Shown here: in pieces, positions 45,968 to 53,358 of the stretch | How the letters are laid out: every line of letters starts with the position of its first letter | Position numbering within the stretch: position 1 is the first letter of the stretch | From: UBA1723 sp045642085 | GTDB lineage: Bacteria; Bacteroidota; Bacteroidia; Bacteroidales; Paludibacteraceae | Assembly: GCA_045642085.1 (NCBI GenBank) | Contig: JAZUIF010000131.1 | Location: 21,704 to 85,703 of the forward strand | Direction: 5' to 3' | Length of the DNA: 64,000 nt | Made by a program: the position numbers and the translations under genes | Notes under the pieces: model-generated | The model's input: the letters and a program-made list of their open reading frames with translations, nothing else | Database searches by the model: none | What the model was told of the DNA's origin: nothing

Positions 45968-45975
45968 CAAATATA
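45968..45975 (-). promoter_or_regulatory. -7 promoter box of the dynamin operon
   Basis: TATATTTG on the minus strand fits TAnnTTTG. A TTTG lies 14 bases further up (45990-45993), shorter than the usual 19. Predicted transcription start near 45961. Confidence 0.5.
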
Positions 45976-46055
45976 ATATGTTTGCGATACAAAACAATAT
46001 TAAATAGCATTTTTTGCAACAATTTTTCAGTGAAAAGATTATTTTTCTTACACTT

Positions 46056-46520
46056 TTATGCTAAACGGCATAATTGTACTTTTCCCAACATAAAAAACGC
46101 AATGTCTTTCATATCTCTGAGCAAACTGTCCTTTGGTAAAATCTCATTGAAGATGTTGTCGACGTCGCGAACTTGCGTCGACACGGATCTTCCACATCTG
46201 CACCAATTAGCGAAATGCTCACAATTATTGCTAAGCAGATTGTAAGTGCCGAGTTTTGTGCCAATCGACTTTCGCGCTCGTCGGACTATCTCTTCCCGGT
46301 TAAATACCGGTTTCTCCTGCGTATCCTCTAGCACAAGATCCCCTTTGGAAAATTCCGACAGAGACGTCTCGACTATATCAGCAGACGCAGCATCAAGTTC
46401 ATTTCTGGTTGTTGAACAAAAATGCACTACCCTATTGTCCCCCACGTAAACACCGTAGTGGAAATACAGTCCGCGAAAGACTCTGAGGATATCACCTGGA
46501 ATGTATTTGCTTCTTTTCAT
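46056..46520 (-). CDS. LRAT-fold protein 2 (putative acyltransferase/phospholipase)
   Basis: A 154-aa paralogue of the LRAT gene at 38643-39128. The catalytic set is intact: H21 and H33 in the HYGVYVGDNRVVH segment and C100 in NNCEHFANWC. N-terminal and C-terminal ends differ (here KDSLLRDMKDIAFFMLGKVQ, a hydrophobic last helix). Shared DNA blocks of 56 and 29 exact bases lie at a constant 7,386-bp offset from copy 1. It sits upstream of the dynamin operon on the same strand, separated from it by a promoter. Confidence 0.85.
   Translation of the reverse strand: MKRSKYIPGDILRVFRGLYFHYGVYVGDNRVVHFCSTTRNELDAASADIVETSLSEFSKGDLVLEDTQEKPVFNREEIVRRARKSIGTKLGTYNLLSNNCEHFANWCRCGRSVSTQVRDVDNIFNEILPKDSLLRDMKDIAFFMLGKVQLCRLA
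46207..46262. repeat. Exact 56-bp direct repeat, copy 2 (inside LRAT gene 2)
   Basis: Identical to 38821-38876 and in the same orientation. Recombination between the copies would remove a 7,386-bp circle holding all three dynamin-like genes and leave one hybrid LRAT gene. Confidence 0.9.
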
Positions 46521-46550
46521 CGTAATTTATTTACTCAACTTTCGCAAATT

Positions 46551-46579
46551 ACAAGACGGGGACAAGCCCCGTCTCTACA
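46551..46579. repeat. Palindromic intergenic repeat, copy A
   Basis: GACGGGG and CCCCGTC arms followed by TCTACAA. Same family as the copies near 51.46, 60.98 and 62.78 kb. It lies between LRAT gene 2 and the DUF1232 gene. Confidence 0.8.
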
Positions 46580-46583
46580 ATCA

Positions 46584-46979
46584 TTATGCCAATCCGGAAA
46601 TTTCCGACTTATCGTAATCTCCAAACCATGCGGTAAGTTTTCCCTCTGCTTGTCTCTTTATCTCTGGTGTGATACAAGACGCAACTGCCGCAACACAACC
46701 GACAAGTGCAGCCAAATCATCCGAGAATCCAACTACTGGAATAGCATCAGGAATAAGATCAATAGGCAAGATGAAATAACCTAACGCTCCATAAATGATG
46801 CCTTTCTTGCTCAACGGTGTAGTCTCTGCATTTGCAGTGTAAAACAAGACTAGAGCAAGATAAATGACTTTTAATCCTGCCTTCTTGGCATATTTCTTGA
46901 TTTTATCCCAGAATCCATCCTCATTGTAATGCTTCTGACTATCTTCGATCATTCTCTGATCTGGTGTATTACTGTTCAT
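46584..46979 (-). CDS. DUF1232 (YkvA-like) membrane protein
   Basis: A 131-aa protein with the DUF1232/YkvA signature YFILPIDLIPDAIPVVGFSDD (about residues 68-87), flanked by hydrophobic helices. The family is membrane-associated and of unknown function. It sits on the island strand, between the zinc ribbon gene and LRAT gene 2, separated from each by short gaps holding a palindromic repeat (46551-46579) and a long imperfect hairpin (47049-47127). Confidence 0.88.
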   Translation of the reverse strand: MNSNTPDQRMIEDSQKHYNEDGFWDKIKKYAKKAGLKVIYLALVLFYTANAETTPLSKKGIIYGALGYFILPIDLIPDAIPVVGFSDDLAALVGCVAAVASCITPEIKRQAEGKLTAWFGDYDKSEISGLA

Positions 46980-47048
46980 GTTCTTAAATTTTTATTAATT
47001 AATCTCTTTTTTTGTTCACCCTACAGGCTCTAATGTTTTTATAAAAGT

Positions 47049-47127
47049 CATCCTTAGCCTCCCGTTGCTAGATGTAAGTCCAGAATGTTCGAAGTTCCAA
47101 ATCATTAGCTTTGGGAGACTCCGGATG
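47049..47127. other. Long imperfect hairpin of unknown nature
   Basis: CATCCTTAGCCTCCC (47049-47063) is largely complementary to GGGAGACTCCGGATG (47113-47127); inside it GCTAGATG faces CATTAGC, and GAATGTTC is partly self-complementary. The whole 79 bases could fold as one rod on either strand. No T run or known att signature (attC core GTTRRRY) is present. Possibly a structured leader for the DUF1232 gene or a small mobile element scar. Confidence 0.45.
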
Positions 47128-47134
47128 ATTTATT

Positions 47135-47302
47135 TTATCCGAATATATTCTTCAACGTCCCTGCCAGTTTTCCTATCGTACCGTTTTTATGACCGCACTT
47201 CGGACATGTCAGGTTTGGTGGCATATATACTACTCCACCAGATATTGTCGTGAGTTTATATTTGCACTTCGTACAAACTACATTATGAATTTGAGCTACC
47301 AT
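47135..47302 (-). CDS. Small zinc-ribbon protein (55 aa)
   Basis: A 55-codon frame starting at ATG 47302. It has two CxxC knuckles, C10-TK-C13 and C33-PK-C36, 20 residues apart with a beta-hairpin-like stretch between (TTISGGVVYMPPNLT), a classic zinc ribbon. The tail is NGTIGKLAGTLKNIFG, which could be amphipathic. It lies 13 bases downstream of the 142-aa gene, same strand, so probably in one transcript with it and DUF1232. Confidence 0.8.
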   Translation of the reverse strand: MVAQIHNVVCTKCKYKLTTISGGVVYMPPNLTCPKCGHKNGTIGKLAGTLKNIFG

Positions 47303-47314
47303 AATTCTTTACCA

Positions 47315-47743
47315 TTAACTATTAACTCTAAATAGAGCTTTGCGTATCAACCTGCAGACTAAATCCGCGCTGTTTGTCGTGATGGCATTCACTATGTCCC
47401 GACTGAGAGCAGAATCGATCTCATGAGAATGGTCTAAAAGGTTGAGCAATGTCGACGCATACTCCTCTTTCGAGACTCCTCTTGACTCATGATTCTCCGT
47501 GTAGACGGTAGTGTCGGGAAAATAGGAGACGATCCCACTGTCGTTTGTCTTAGCTATGACAGAAAGCGTCGTACCTATCATCAACCTTCCGTTGCGATCG
47601 CACAGTTTATCAGGGAACACTGCCCTACTATGCATTGTCGACTCGGAAATGGTGAATGTCAACGAATCTTGCAAAGCGACTAAGTAATACGTCCCCGCTG
47701 AATAGTAATCAACTGAGGCTCGAAACTTCCGTATCTTTGCCAT
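47315..47743 (-). CDS. Hypothetical protein (142 aa) heading the upper island unit
   Basis: Not recognised. Soluble, beta-rich in the first half (YYLVALQDSLTFTISESTM, GTTLSVIAKTNDSGIVSYF) and helical in the second (EEYASTLLNLLDHSHEI, SALSRDIVNAITTNSADLVCRLIRKALF). No signal peptide. Codons are less AT-biased than in the dynamin genes, and GTCGAC hexamers are present. It starts the run 142-aa, zinc ribbon, DUF1232, LRAT 2. Confidence 0.65.
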   Translation of the reverse strand: MAKIRKFRASVDYYSAGTYYLVALQDSLTFTISESTMHSRAVFPDKLCDRNGRLMIGTTLSVIAKTNDSGIVSYFPDTTVYTENHESRGVSKEEYASTLLNLLDHSHEIDSALSRDIVNAITTNSADLVCRLIRKALFRVNS

Positions 47744-47865
47744 ACGATAAAATTTTGTTTGATTGTGATAAGGAATAGGCTTAGGTAGCCAATTAAATCC
47801 TTCAACATGTATTTTCTCATCGTAACATTTTTGTTAATTAATAACTTTTATGTTCTTTCAAGCCT

Positions 47866-47912
47866 CATCTTTTTATGTTGTCTTGTACTTTAACATACAA
47901 CATTTTTAGATG
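47866..47912. promoter_or_regulatory. Two-part inverted repeat, possible operator
   Basis: CATCT-TTTT-ATGTTGT and ACAACAT-TTTT-AGATG mirror each other around a 15-base centre. It lies just upstream of the -7 box at 47941 and could bind a repressor of the 495-aa gene. Nothing else is visible in the 47744-48038 gap. Confidence 0.45.
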
Positions 47913-47940
47913 TCTGCTTTTTTCTTTTGCAATATTAGTT

Positions 47941-47948
47941 TAACTTTG
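47941..47948 (+). promoter_or_regulatory. -7 promoter box of the 495-aa gene
   Basis: TAACTTTG fits TAnnTTTG. Start of transcription near 47955 would exclude the in-frame ATG at 47910 as the translation start. Confidence 0.5.
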
Positions 47949-48038
47949 TCCAATGAAGAAAGGAAGTTAAATATTTATATTTCAAAAAGATGCAGATGTA
48001 ATGCATTTGGTAAAGGAGTACGGATTACAATACAAGAT

Positions 48039-49526
48039 ATGGAAAATAGAAGAAGAAAAGACTACGCAGAAATGATAAACGTGATCGCGAACACATGCTT
48101 GATGTATTGCGACAGGGCAAGCTTGGGTACACATATTGACTACAATTTGGAAACCAATAATGCGTCGTCGATGGTCCCATTCCGACAGAAATCTACATTC
48201 TGCGAATTAGCCAATGAACTAAATAGTTGGTATGATGGTATTTTTGACTTAGAATCGTTGCTTGTCGACTACGATGAAGCAAGCCAGATATTTGTCGACT
48301 TTAAAAGAAGTTATGCAATCGATCTTCATGATGATGTTGCTGTCGACAAGCGTCAACAGATATTCCAGATAATCAATTTTTTCAGTCCCGTCGTCGACAA
48401 TAACTCTGAACTATCTTTTCTTAACAACGATAAAAAATCTATTTTGACTGATATTAAGAATGAGAAGTCTGCACAATTCCAGTCTATCTTTATTCTTCTT
48501 ATGATTGGGTTGCTCCCATCCTACTCTTCTAAAAAGGGATCAGCATCACAAATGAAAAAAGATTTCCATCTTCTAATGGATTTTCTTCGTGATTACGGCA
48601 AACAAGCTCCTACATTGGATGCTGTGAAAGACTCTCCTATCCTCACAGGTTTTGAGACTTGGGTTAAAGAGAATGACGAAAGTGAACTAAGACGCGTCGA
48701 CCTGATAAATATGACAAAAAAATTCTTGGAGACATCATTTGGATTTTCATCTTTCGAAAACTCATTTTTACTAAACAAGCAGATAGAGCGTTTCTATCCA
48801 GAAATTGAAGGCTTCTGGTCGGACAGTCCTACTCCAGGTTCTCACTTCTGGAAAATAGAAATGCTGGCAAACGCATATATAATATATGATTTTAACCTAA
48901 AAAGCGACACTAAAGAACTGGTATTCACTAAATTCGAGGGATATATTTATGGAAAAGACACAGACGAGGCATCACTCTTTATTTGCCATCCATCGATGGT
49001 GAGAAAAATGATAAATCATGAAGATTCCCAAAATTTCAAGGAATGGTCGGAATTGGATATAGAAGATGATGAAAACGGGAAAATCACGAAGTTGAAACTC
49101 CACCCAAGAATCCGCATTGGCAAAGGAATGTTGCCTATGAATTTGTATCGTATCGACAACGAGGAATACTACGAAAGCATATTGAATAACAACCAATTAG
49201 AGATTAAAAATCTATTTTCAGATGATGAATATTCTCTGTTTTTCAATCAATACGCAATCACCAGAGAGCATCTCTATATTCTCTTGGATGAAAATGATAT
49301 TCGTCAACTTGACTTGCCAGACTCATCTTCTAAACAATACTTGAAGATCCCAAAATATCTTGATCCTTGCTTGGATATGCTCACTTTGGATGATGAATGG
49401 GGAATCTGCAATTTCAACAATGGAGACTCCTATTTCACCGTCATCAACAGCATGCTCTATTTCAAAATCGACACCAGAGCAGAAAGAGAGGAATTAGGAA
49501 TCGAAATTGTGGAGAGAATAGAATAA
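48039..49526 (+). CDS. Unknown 495-aa protein
   Basis: I do not recognise the family. From the ATG at 48039 it is a soluble, acidic 495-aa protein with no membrane segment. The first 270 residues look helical (DYAEMINVIANTCLMYC; FQSIFILLMIGLLPSYS); the rest looks beta-rich (SHFWKIEMLANAYIIYDF, ITKLKLHPRIRIGKGMLPM), possibly a separate C-terminal domain. The ATG at 47910 is rejected since it lies upstream of the promoter box. It stands alone on the plus strand beside the minus-strand island and carries several GTCGAC hexamers, like resident genes. Confidence 0.75.
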   Translation: MENRRRKDYAEMINVIANTCLMYCDRASLGTHIDYNLETNNASSMVPFRQKSTFCELANELNSWYDGIFDLESLLVDYDEASQIFVDFKRSYAIDLHDDVAVDKRQQIFQIINFFSPVVDNNSELSFLNNDKKSILTDIKNEKSAQFQSIFILLMIGLLPSYSSKKGSASQMKKDFHLLMDFLRDYGKQAPTLDAVKDSPILTGFETWVKENDESELRRVDLINMTKKFLETSFGFSSFENSFLLNKQIERFYPEIEGFWSDSPTPGSHFWKIEMLANAYIIYDFNLKSDTKELVFTKFEGYIYGKDTDEASLFICHPSMVRKMINHEDSQNFKEWSELDIEDDENGKITKLKLHPRIRIGKGMLPMNLYRIDNEEYYESILNNNQLEIKNLFSDDEYSLFFNQYAITREHLYILLDENDIRQLDLPDSSSKQYLKIPKYLDPCLDMLTLDDEWGICNFNNGDSYFTVINSMLYFKIDTRAEREELGIEIVERIE

Positions 49527-49529
49527 AAA

Positions 49530-49560
49530 TAGGGGCGGTAGAACCACCCCTAAATAATTT
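49530..49560. terminator. Terminator between convergent genes
   Basis: TAGGGGCGGT pairs with ACCACCCCTA (one mismatch) around AGA, then an AT-rich tail. It serves the 495-aa gene (+) and possibly the nuclease gene (-). Confidence 0.75.
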
Positions 49561-49581
49561 TGGTTTATATGTAAATATTTT

Positions 49582-50544
49582 CTATTCTATCAATTGCTTG
49601 ATTGTATCAACATCCATGTGAAGATCATCAGCAATTTGAGACGGAGTCTTGCCTGTTTTCACCAACAATCCAATCGTATACCGAAGCATCTCTTTTTGCT
49701 GTGCCAACTGTTCTCCTTGCTGTGCCAACTGAACACCTTGCTGTGCCAACTGAACACCTTGCTCTACAATCGTTTTCTTTTGAGCTATAACTTGAGTATC
49801 CAAATTCTCTAACTCAGTAAAAATCTCATCCTCAATATTCATTGTCATACGAATATCTGGAATTACAGCAGCAGTTGCAAGACGATTGATCATCCGTTTC
49901 ATGTCATCATCTTCTGTGATGTCTCTTCCCTCTATAGAAACAATTTGTGGATCTCCGTCCTTGATATAGGACTGATCAAAGATAGACATAATCCTTTCCA
50001 CTCGATTGCGAGCTTTCCCGTTCAAATATGGAACTTGGACTATAATACTGTCATGAGTTAGACTCTCCACAAATGGATCTGGAACTCCTTCCGTTATCTC
50101 TCGACAATCGTAGTCAAGGTATCTACGACTGACATAAATAACTGGCTCTTTAATATCACCCACCTTATGTCCTAATATATAAACAGATACAATAGGCAAC
50201 GGATTATTATAGTCATCCACATTCCTCTTGTTCTCATACTGAACTCCTAAATACTGTCTAAATCGAGTTATTTCTGTACTGCGCCATGTCTTCTGCACTT
50301 CAATCAATATTAAATGCTCCGAACCATCTTCCTCACGTACTCGAGCTCCAAAATCAATACGGAAAATAGATATACGTCCATCTTCATTATTGACATTTGA
50401 ATATTCATTCGGACGCATTTCGACACTTACAATGTTTTTCTTTAACAAGGCAGACAACAACATACGAGCGACCAATTCATCTTCCATCATGAATTTGAAT
50501 ACGCTATCGTATAAAGGATTCGCTATATAAATTTGTTTTTTCAT
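49582..50544 (-). CDS. Rpn-type PD-(D/E)XK nuclease family protein
   Basis: A 320-aa protein from the Met at 50544 (an upstream in-frame start at 50607 would add 21 residues with no family similarity). It begins with the Rpn/transposase_31-type motif NPLYDSVFKFMMED, has the nuclease core IDFGARV ... LILIEVQK (Asp and Glu-x-Gln), and then ITRFRQYLGVQYE. These proteins are recombination-promoting nucleases related to transposases. Near the C-terminus there are Gln-rich heptad repeats and a small helix-turn-helix-like end (TPSQIADDLHMDVDTIKQLI). Monocistronic. Confidence 0.85.
   Translation of the reverse strand: MKKQIYIANPLYDSVFKFMMEDELVARMLLSALLKKNIVSVEMRPNEYSNVNNEDGRISIFRIDFGARVREEDGSEHLILIEVQKTWRSTEITRFRQYLGVQYENKRNVDDYNNPLPIVSVYILGHKVGDIKEPVIYVSRRYLDYDCREITEGVPDPFVESLTHDSIIVQVPYLNGKARNRVERIMSIFDQSYIKDGDPQIVSIEGRDITEDDDMKRMINRLATAAVIPDIRMTMNIEDEIFTELENLDTQVIAQKKTIVEQGVQLAQQGVQLAQQGEQLAQQKEMLRYTIGLLVKTGKTPSQIADDLHMDVDTIKQLIE
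49697..49763 (-). repeat. Three tandem 21-bp coding repeats in the nuclease gene
   Basis: Units of 21 bases encode GVQLAQQ, GVQLAQQ and GEQLAQQ. The seven-residue period suggests a coiled-coil spacer; copy number may vary between strains without changing the frame. Confidence 0.85.
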
Positions 50545-50607
50545 TTGCTTTTGTGTTACTAAACCAAAATCATACACAAAATTCCTTATTTTATTCCTAT
50601 TTTGCAA

Positions 50608-51279
50608 TTATTTTTCCATTTTTTTCTTCTTCTTATTCGGAATCACATAATCAGTAGGTACGTCAATAGGCTCAAATTTCACAGCCTGATAGAAATAATA
50701 CACATCGATTGGTTCACTCTCGTCACAAATATTGGATAGAATCTTAGCTTGCTCATTTTCAAAGCGTTTGCTAGTCTTAATCTCATCCCACGTATATGAA
50801 TATCTCAATGCGTAGCCATCAAACTGATATAGACGGTATAGATAGAAATCATTGTTCTCTTTAGTGTAGAATTTTGCTTTCTCACGGATTCCATCAAACG
50901 TGAATTTCTCACCCATCTTATCGAGTAGCACTTGAATATCTAGAGGGAAAGCTGTTGTTACGATAGCCTGATTTGTACACCAAACACTATCAGCGATGAT
51001 GTCATCGTAAGATACATTAAGCATATAACGATTGCTCGACTGATCGTAATTGTTGATCTTATTACGTTTTACCTCTACCTTACTCCACGGAGTCCATATC
51101 TTTTTCTTCTTCCAAGCCTCCTTGAATCCAAGCTTTCGATATATAGTGGTATCTTTATAACTGTCTTCCACCTCCAAACGGTTATAAGACTCTTCATAGA
51201 ATCCTTTAACCCTTACCTTCTCCTGAGAAAAAGCAGAAACGGCAAAAAACAGAAACAAAATAAGTATATTATATTTCAT
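50608..51279 (-). CDS. Hypothetical exported protein
   Basis: A 223-aa protein with a signal peptide (ILILFLFFAVSAFSQ) and a beta-rich body with many aromatic residues; it ends in a run of Lys (NKKKKKMEK). I do not recognise the family, though DUF-type periplasmic proteins of Bacteroidota look similar. A -7 box lies about 40 bases upstream. No functional residues can be pointed to. Confidence 0.7.
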   Translation of the reverse strand: MKYNILILFLFFAVSAFSQEKVRVKGFYEESYNRLEVEDSYKDTTIYRKLGFKEAWKKKKIWTPWSKVEVKRNKINNYDQSSNRYMLNVSYDDIIADSVWCTNQAIVTTAFPLDIQVLLDKMGEKFTFDGIREKAKFYTKENNDFYLYRLYQFDGYALRYSYTWDEIKTSKRFENEQAKILSNICDESEPIDVYYFYQAVKFEPIDVPTDYVIPNKKKKKMEK

Positions 51280-51320
51280 ACTATATCCTTAATACTCTAC
51301 CTGTGTGATTTACTAAAAGA

Positions 51321-51328
51321 CAAAGATA
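51321..51328 (-). promoter_or_regulatory. -7 promoter box of the exported protein gene
   Basis: TATCTTTG on the minus strand fits TAnnTTTG, 42 bases before the start codon at 51279. Confidence 0.45.
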
Positions 51329-51450
51329 CCAAACTTTATAATATTATTTTTAGACAATCTTAGAAAGTTCTCAACATATGATTTGTTTATGGTTTCAAGT
51401 TTCAGGTGGATGACACAGTCTAAAATACGGACCTCTTTTTTAGACAAAAA

Positions 51451-51479
51451 AAAGACGGGGACATGCCCCGTCTCTACAT
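51451..51479. repeat. Palindromic intergenic repeat, copy B
   Basis: AGACGGGG and CCCCGTCT arms around ACATG, followed by CTACATA. It lies just downstream of the zinc-ribbon gene (minus strand), where it could act as its terminator. Confidence 0.85.
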
Positions 51480-51499
51480 ATCTTATTATTCTGCTCTAA

Positions 51500-52258
51500 T
51501 TATTCTGCAGTCTTCTTCTTCTCGTTGATTTCAGGATCAACCAAGATTCTACCACAATACTCACAAACGATTACTCTCTTGCGAGTGCGGATATCAGCGA
51601 TTCTCTGAGGTGGGATACGGTTGAAACATCCACCGCAAGCATCTCTCTGAACTGTGACAACAGACAAACCGTTGCGTGCGTTCTTTCTGATTCTCTTGAA
51701 TGCAGATAGAAGTCTCTCGTCGATCTTGTTCTCAAGCTTCTCTGCTTTCTCCATCAACTTCTCCTCCTCAGCACGAGTGTCGGCGATGATTGAAGTAAGC
51801 TCCTCTCTCTTCTGCTCCAAGTCCTGCTTTCTACCATCTAGGTACTCTTCTGTAGACTTCAAGTCCTGAGTCTTATTCTCAATGTCTCTCTCCCCTTCTT
51901 TGATTCTCTTCTCAGAAAGCTGGATTTCAAGACCCTGATATTCAATTTCTTTTGCTAGATTCTCGTACTCACGGTTGTTGCGAACTGAGTTCTGCTGATC
52001 CTGGTACTTTTTCATCTGACCTTTGGCCAAATCGATATCGCTCTTATGACGACCAATCTTAAAGTTAAGATCTTTGATATCGTTATCCAAATTAGCAATA
52101 CGTGTCTCCAAACCTGCTACTTCATCCTCAAGGTCCTTAACCTCCAATGGTAGCTCACCACGCACAGCACGTAGATTGTCGATCTGCGACATTACTTTCT
52201 GCAAATCATACAATTTCTTTAGTTTCTCTTCTACTGTAATCTCTTTAGCCTCTGCCAT
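51500..52258 (-). CDS. C4-type zinc ribbon, coiled-coil protein
   Basis: A 252-aa protein: a long antiparallel coiled coil (residues about 5-190, for example LEDEVAGLETRIANLDNDI) followed by a zinc ribbon with knuckles CGGC and CEYC (about residues 209-240, with RIPPQRIADIRTR between them). This domain pair is widespread in bacteria and commonly encoded next to Nif3, as here, two bases away. The function is unsettled; a nucleic-acid or ribosome-related role has been suggested from the fold. Confidence 0.9.
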   Translation of the reverse strand: MAEAKEITVEEKLKKLYDLQKVMSQIDNLRAVRGELPLEVKDLEDEVAGLETRIANLDNDIKDLNFKIGRHKSDIDLAKGQMKKYQDQQNSVRNNREYENLAKEIEYQGLEIQLSEKRIKEGERDIENKTQDLKSTEEYLDGRKQDLEQKREELTSIIADTRAEEEKLMEKAEKLENKIDERLLSAFKRIRKNARNGLSVVTVQRDACGGCFNRIPPQRIADIRTRKRVIVCEYCGRILVDPEINEKKKTAE

Positions 52259-52260
52259 AT

Positions 52261-53358
52261 CTATAAATAATTTATAGGATTCGACTTTATAGTTGAATTC
52301 TGAACCGCAAATTTAATATTATTTTTTGATAATACATTAAAAAAAATCTCTTTTGTGTATTGTTCGCTCTCATAATGTCCAATATCTGCAATAATTGGTC
52401 CATCATAGCTATCAAAAAACTGATGGTATTTCACATCACCAGTCACTAAGATATCGGCTCCCATCCGTTTGGCCAAGCCGACAAGATCAGACCCGGAGCC
52501 TCCACACAACGCAACTCGACGTATAGAATCAACCTTTGCTATATCTGTATATTTCAACATTTCACATCGGAAAATTTCTTTCACTCGCTTCAAGAATTCA
52601 ATTGGTGCGACAGGTGTCGACAAATCACCAACCACACCCATTCCCGCAGATACGATGGTATTCTCTAATTTGAGAATATCGATGGCTGGCTCTTCGTACG
52701 GATGGGCACCCTCAACAGCATGTAATACTTTTGAGAGGTTGCGTCGACTTACAACATACTCTACTCGACTCTCTTTCTCGGTATGTATCTCTCCAATATT
52801 GCCGACGTATGGGTTGCATCCGTCGTTTGCTTTGAATGTTCCGGCTCCGTCGACTGAAAAGCTGCAGCAATCATAAGCTCCGATTGTGCCTCCCCCATTC
52901 GCATATACCGCATCCGACACTTTCTGTTTGTCAGCTACCGGGACATACACCACCACCTTGTAAACAGCCTCATTTTCAGCCTCCAACGGTACCACATTCT
53001 CAAGCGATAATTTTTCTGCCATCTTATAGCTTACACCTCCAATGATTTTGTCGGCATTAGTATGAGCAGCATAAATAGCGACATCTTTCTTGATTGCTTT
53101 ATGAAGGATTCGCTCGATATAATTTCCTCCAGTGATTCGCTTTACTCCTCTGAAAATCAACGGATGATGACACAATATAAAATTACATCCTTTCTCAACA
53201 GCCTCATCAATCGTTGCCTCAACAACATCAATAGCCAACAGTACACCAGAGACTTCTATCTCCCCGTCACCTACCTGTAGACCGCAATTGTCGTAGCTTT
53301 CCTGAAGCGACAACGGGAATTCTCTGTCTAAATATTTTGCTAATTCTAAAACCTTCAT
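52261..53358 (-). CDS. Nif3-like dinuclear metal center protein
   Basis: A 365-aa member of the NIF3/DUF34 family, with an inserted middle domain as in the longer bacterial forms. Metal-site motifs are visible: HHPLIFRG, YAAHTNAD near residue 98, and DIGHYESE near the C-terminus. Proposed hydrolase (some members act as GTP cyclohydrolase-like enzymes), but the biological role remains open. Its ATG shares one base with the stop codon of the phosphoesterase upstream (TAATG), and the zinc-ribbon gene follows, giving a three-gene operon. Confidence 0.93.
   Translation of the reverse strand: MKVLELAKYLDREFPLSLQESYDNCGLQVGDGEIEVSGVLLAIDVVEATIDEAVEKGCNFILCHHPLIFRGVKRITGGNYIERILHKAIKKDVAIYAAHTNADKIIGGVSYKMAEKLSLENVVPLEAENEAVYKVVVYVPVADKQKVSDAVYANGGGTIGAYDCCSFSVDGAGTFKANDGCNPYVGNIGEIHTEKESRVEYVVSRRNLSKVLHAVEGAHPYEEPAIDILKLENTIVSAGMGVVGDLSTPVAPIEFLKRVKEIFRCEMLKYTDIAKVDSIRRVALCGGSGSDLVGLAKRMGADILVTGDVKYHQFFDSYDGPIIADIGHYESEQYTKEIFFNVLSKNNIKFAVQNSTIKSNPINYL

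Noticed and set aside
45478..46245. 255-codon plus-strand frame opposite dynamin-like gene A, the 73-aa gene and LRAT gene 2
   Set aside because: It spans three better-supported genes on the other strand and their promoter; the sequence is low in recognisable features.
47049..47127. Integron attC site or transposon end
   Set aside because: The hairpin lacks the GTTRRRY/RYYYAAC core, and no integrase or transposase gene lies near.
49582..50544. Active transposon carrying the PD-(D/E)XK gene
   Set aside because: I see no terminal inverted repeats or target duplication; the gene family is Rpn-like and usually stands alone.
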